This document shows, one piece after another, positions 5,508 through 7,939 of a DNA stretch of 7,939 bases. The stretch spans positions 1-7,939 of the forward strand of contig JASMFX010000157.1 in NCBI GenBank assembly GCA_030751555.1, in the 5' to 3' direction. This DNA comes from Candidatus Woesearchaeota archaeon (GTDB taxonomy: Archaea > Nanoarchaeota > Nanoarchaeia > Woesearchaeales > CALCXY01). Under the pieces are notes generated by a model that had not been told where the DNA came from, did not search any database, and worked only from the letters and a program-made list of their open reading frames with translations. The first letter of the stretch is position 1. The number at the start of each line of letters is the position of its first letter. Made by a program: the position numbers and the translations under genes.

Positions 5508-6557
5508 CTAGAATGGAGTACTAGCTTCCCGAGCTTGTTTTCTTAATAACTGGCTTCTTTCATGAATATTCTTTTCCATCTGAGCATGGCCAAGGCGCTG
5601 ACTAGTCATTACTTTATGCACATAACGAAGATGATTAACAGCCCCTGCATAAATATTCATGGGGTGTGTTTCAGGATTATCCACCTCGATAGCTGCAGGA
5701 ACTACTGGAATCTCAGAATGAGCTGCTACTGTTTCAAGAGTATACCCGATATCCACCTCACCAAGTGGATGCTGAATAGGGACAAACCCTCCATAACGCT
5801 TACCTCCTTCTTCTGCCCAGATATCTGTTTCAGGATTCCATGGAGCATCATGATCCCTGTCAAAGCTAGGAACCCTATTCTTTAGATGGAGAAAATAAAT
5901 TCTTTTTGCAAACTTATCCACAATAGCCTTGTAACCCAATGGATGGTCTTTCTCAGAAAGACCACCATGAAGATGCCCTGTATCTAAGCAAATACCCACT
6001 TGAGGACTACCCTCCTTAACAACCTCATCAAAGAACTGAACAACCTGGTAGCCATTATGACACGAAAAATCAAGATGGTTATGAACATTAAGAAATATAT
6101 CAGGATCACTCACTACAGCAGCAATATGATTCCATGTAGCTACACTTGCTTTTGCAGTATCACCTATATCTGTAGGACCACCATATTTCGCAACAGGAGG
6201 ATGCATATTAAAATGAGTACAATCTGGGAAGTTTTCTCTTATAAAGCGGATTTGTTCTATCATAAGATGACTATAATCTCCAGGCTTATCTCTTAAATCA
6301 CCACCACTCATGTAAAAACTAGTAACTCTTGTTTCCTCGGGAATAGCATCTTCAAACGCCATGAAATTATTTGATCCATCATCAGAAGGATAACCACCAA
6401 GAATACTATTAGCAAGCTCAATCTCTGGCATTCCCACAGCAATAGAATCTAAACAAGCATCTCTAACATTTTCTGGTGTAAATTGAAAAGGTATCTTTGT
6501 ATATTGATTTGCACTAGTTATTAAATGTGCTGTAGGTAAAATTTTTGTTACTGCCAT
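5508..6557 (-). CDS. Xylose-isomerase-like TIM-barrel protein (sugar phosphate isomerase/epimerase or AP-endonuclease-2 superfamily)
   Basis: The 349-residue protein has the strand-end motifs of this metal-dependent TIM-barrel superfamily: FNMHPP (His119), FLNVHNHLDFS (His159, His161), GICLDTGHLHGG (Asp192, His195), YFLHLKN (His224) and AAIEVDN (Glu291). By comparison with D-psicose/tagatose 3-epimerases, Asp192, His224 and Glu291 would be metal ligands. The usual Glu after the middle strand seems replaced by a His-rich HNH, so the metal site may differ, as in relatives such as mannonate dehydratase. Substrate cannot be named. The C-terminus (about 320-349) is a charged helical tail. ATG 6557 is preferred over the in-frame TTG at 6572 because GGAGGT lies 7 bases before it. 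The neighbouring Lhr gene is upstream on the same strand, 76 bases away, and this gene appears to have its own promoter. Confidence 0.75.
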   Translation of the reverse strand: MAVTKILPTAHLITSANQYTKIPFQFTPENVRDACLDSIAVGMPEIELANSILGGYPSDDGSNNFMAFEDAIPEETRVTSFYMSGGDLRDKPGDYSHLMIEQIRFIRENFPDCTHFNMHPPVAKYGGPTDIGDTAKASVATWNHIAAVVSDPDIFLNVHNHLDFSCHNGYQVVQFFDEVVKEGSPQVGICLDTGHLHGGLSEKDHPLGYKAIVDKFAKRIYFLHLKNRVPSFDRDHDAPWNPETDIWAEEGGKRYGGFVPIQHPLGEVDIGYTLETVAAHSEIPVVPAAIEVDNPETHPMNIYAGAVNHLRYVHKVMTSQRLGHAQMEKNIHERSQLLRKQAREASTPF

Positions 6558-6564
6558 AGTTATA

Positions 6565-6580
6565 ACCTCCAAATACCTCC
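6565..6580 (-). promoter_or_regulatory. Tandem Shine-Dalgarno sequences before the TIM-barrel gene
   Basis: GGAGGT occurs twice, 10 bases apart (6575-6580 and 6565-6570). The nearer copy is 7 bases from ATG 6557 and decides the start. The farther copy would serve no obvious in-frame start. Confidence 0.65.
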
Positions 6581-6610
6581 TAAAAACAAAACCACATTTA
6601 AGAATATTTG

Positions 6611-6620
6611 TATTTTAAAG
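6611..6620 (-). promoter_or_regulatory. Possible TATA box of the TIM-barrel gene
   Basis: CTTTAAAATA on the minus strand would direct transcription from near 6589, giving a leader of roughly 30 bases that contains both GGAGGT copies. It lies between the Lhr stop codon and the TIM-barrel start, so the gene need not depend on Lhr read-through. Confidence 0.4.
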
Positions 6621-6633
6621 AATATACTTAGTC

Positions 6634-7939
6634 TTAATCCATATGTTTCTCAACAAACTCCCTTACCTCTTTATCCCAGCTTTGTTTAATCTCCTTTTTA
6701 TATCGTTCATACTCTGTAACAAACCTTTCAGAGAAACCATCCTGCAAGCCATCAATAACCTCGATAATCTCTGATTTTACATAGCGAGGAGTTCTTTTCA
6801 GATTAAAAACCTTTAACTTGAGTTGGTGTTTTTCTTCATCGTGATCCTCTGCTTTCTTCTCAGCAGCCTCATCCCACATCTTTTGATAGCTAAATCCTTT
6901 GTCATAATCCAAATCCTCAATTTCTTCTTTTGTCTTGCCTTTCAAAGCAATTTTAGCAACAACAGAATTGTGCATCCTCCGTAAAAACTCCTGCTTTTCC
7001 TCCATCTTAAGGATATCAGCAATCCCCTGGCTAATAAGATTAAAAGCAAAAGGAGAGGGCAATGAAGTAGTTCTTTCTTCAACCTTAATCTTTCCATCCT
7101 CAATCAGCTTCAAAATCTCTTCTGTGTGCTGGATGTCCATCAAATCCTCTAATACCTCTCTCCGAGCCTCCTTAAGGATTGGAAAATTCTCATCAATCCT
7201 TCTAACAGCACTTAGCAATATCTGGCTGCTAACTTGCTGGCGACCAACACGCTTTGTCCTCCCTTTGTAGGTTCTTAGAATCATGAATGCTCTTCCAGCA
7301 CAGTGTCTAAATCTCCGTTTCAAAACCTCACTCTTTTCAATTGCCTGTTTTAGAACAAGCGCTAGCTTCTCTGATTTCAAGATCTTAAAAGCATTTAGAA
7401 CATTTATTTTTTTCTGAGAAGTAACATAAAAGCCATTATCATTTATCCCAATCTCAACATCATGATGCTGCATCCTGTGGATAGCAAAAGCCACAGCCCT
7501 TGACAAGCAATCATTAACCCTTCTCCCAAACAGAGTTTGAAAAAGATAAAAAGTTTGCTTCCCATCATTATAGATCTCAACAATAATCTTCTTGTCAGTA
7601 GGAATCTCTAAAAACAGTGTTTGCTCTTTAAAATATTTGTAGATAGCAAGCGCTGCCTTTTTATCAAGATACAAATACTCATTAATAAAGTCAATAATCT
7701 CCTTCTTAGTCTTACCAGCCATAAACTTCTCTTTCAACAACCGTCGGAATCTCCCAATATTCATGGCAAGGTCAAAACTGAGAGGCAGCATCTGAGAAAA
7801 CCATGAAGGAACTGTTGGAGGCCTATTAGCAGAGGCACTTACCTGTGCAACCATTCCCCTGGCAAATTTAAATTGATAGACTTGACCTCCTAAAACAAAA
7901 ATATCTCCTGGCCTTAACTTTTCTAAAAAACCTTCCTCA
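6634..7939 (-). CDS. lhr: Lhr-family ATP-dependent helicase, C-terminal part; 5' end outside window
   Basis: Lhr proteins are large superfamily 2 DNA helicases linked to DNA repair. The frame is open to the window edge (first full codon at 7938), showing 434 residues. These match the Lhr region after the motor: RPGDIFVLGGQVYQF near residues 9-23, RGMVAQV, PPTVPSWFSQMLPLSFDLA near 41-59, and later the DEAD/H-associated domain with RHCAGRAFMILRTYKGRTKRVGRQQVSS. The two RecA-like motor domains with Walker A and DEAH motifs would lie outside the window. An internal ATG at 7854 is not the start, because conserved family sequence continues upstream of it. The C-terminal 100 residues are Lys/Glu-rich and probably helical. 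No frameshift is seen in the visible part. Whether the full gene is intact cannot be judged. Confidence 0.88.
   Translation of the reverse strand, partial: EEGFLEKLRPGDIFVLGGQVYQFKFARGMVAQVSASANRPPTVPSWFSQMLPLSFDLAMNIGRFRRLLKEKFMAGKTKKEIIDFINEYLYLDKKAALAIYKYFKEQTLFLEIPTDKKIIVEIYNDGKQTFYLFQTLFGRRVNDCLSRAVAFAIHRMQHHDVEIGINDNGFYVTSQKKINVLNAFKILKSEKLALVLKQAIEKSEVLKRRFRHCAGRAFMILRTYKGRTKRVGRQQVSSQILLSAVRRIDENFPILKEARREVLEDLMDIQHTEEILKLIEDGKIKVEERTTSLPSPFAFNLISQGIADILKMEEKQEFLRRMHNSVVAKIALKGKTKEEIEDLDYDKGFSYQKMWDEAAEKKAEDHDEEKHQLKLKVFNLKRTPRYVKSEIIEVIDGLQDGFSERFVTEYERYKKEIKQSWDKEVREFVEKHMD

Noticed and set aside
5562..6296. Plus-strand open frames opposite the TIM-barrel gene (5562-5885 and 6000-6296)
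   Set aside because: They are antisense to conserved TIM-barrel motifs, have odd composition and no promoter or ribosome site.
6935..7806. Plus-strand open frames opposite the Lhr gene (6935-7270 and 7621-7806)
   Set aside because: They mirror conserved Lhr sequence and show no independent coding signs.
7798..7854. ATG at 7854 as the start of a shorter stand-alone Lhr C-terminal protein
   Set aside because: The frame stays open to the window edge and upstream codons encode RPGDIFVLGGQVYQF, which belongs to the same conserved region.
1..7939. tRNA or rRNA genes, CRISPR repeats, insertion sequences
   Set aside because: Intergenic gaps are all shorter than 100 bases, and no cloverleaf, regular repeat array, transposase or terminal inverted repeat was seen by eye.

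Overview
The window looks archaeal. Several genes have an A/T-rich TATA-like box centred about 25-29 bases before their start codon, which fits leaderless transcripts. The last gene is an Lhr-family helicase and the isoprenoid enzyme is a type 1 IPP isomerase. Genes inside the trp cluster instead carry good Shine-Dalgarno sequences (GAGGT, GAGGTGAT). The DNA is AT-rich. A lineage such as a Woesearchaeota-like DPANN archaeon is possible, but the sequence alone cannot fix the taxon.

Left third (1-3217, + strand): the 3' part of a tryptophan-biosynthesis cluster. It holds the end of trpG, a second GATase-like gene whose catalytic Cys and His are replaced, a 108-residue unknown protein, trpB and trpA. 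The last three are translationally coupled: an ATGA overlap joins the unknown gene to trpB, and trpA starts 14 bases inside trpB. trpE, trpD, trpC and trpF are not in the window; at least some probably lie upstream.

Middle (3218-5495): two small genes follow, each with its own apparent leaderless promoter. The first encodes a short RadB/RecA-like protein in which both Walker motifs seem eroded; the second is an unrecognised 120-residue protein. Its 3' end overlaps, on the opposite strand, the end of a gene for a chorismate mutase of the yeast/plant (AroQ-beta) type. That type is known mainly from eukaryotes. A 99-base divergent promoter region separates this mutase from a canonical type 1 isopentenyl-diphosphate isomerase gene.

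Right third (5496-7939, - strand): a xylose-isomerase-like TIM-barrel protein, and upstream of it the C-terminal half of an Lhr-type helicase that runs off the window edge.

The aromatic genes connect through chorismate. Anthranilate synthase (TrpE plus TrpG) draws chorismate toward tryptophan, while the mutase draws it toward phenylalanine and tyrosine. The most interesting points are the inactivated GATase paralogue beside trpG, the eukaryotic-type chorismate mutase, the coupled unknown gene in front of trpB, and the RadB-like protein without a recognisable nucleotide-binding site. No tRNA, rRNA, CRISPR array, insertion sequence or long repeat was seen, and no stretch over 300 bases lacks a gene.
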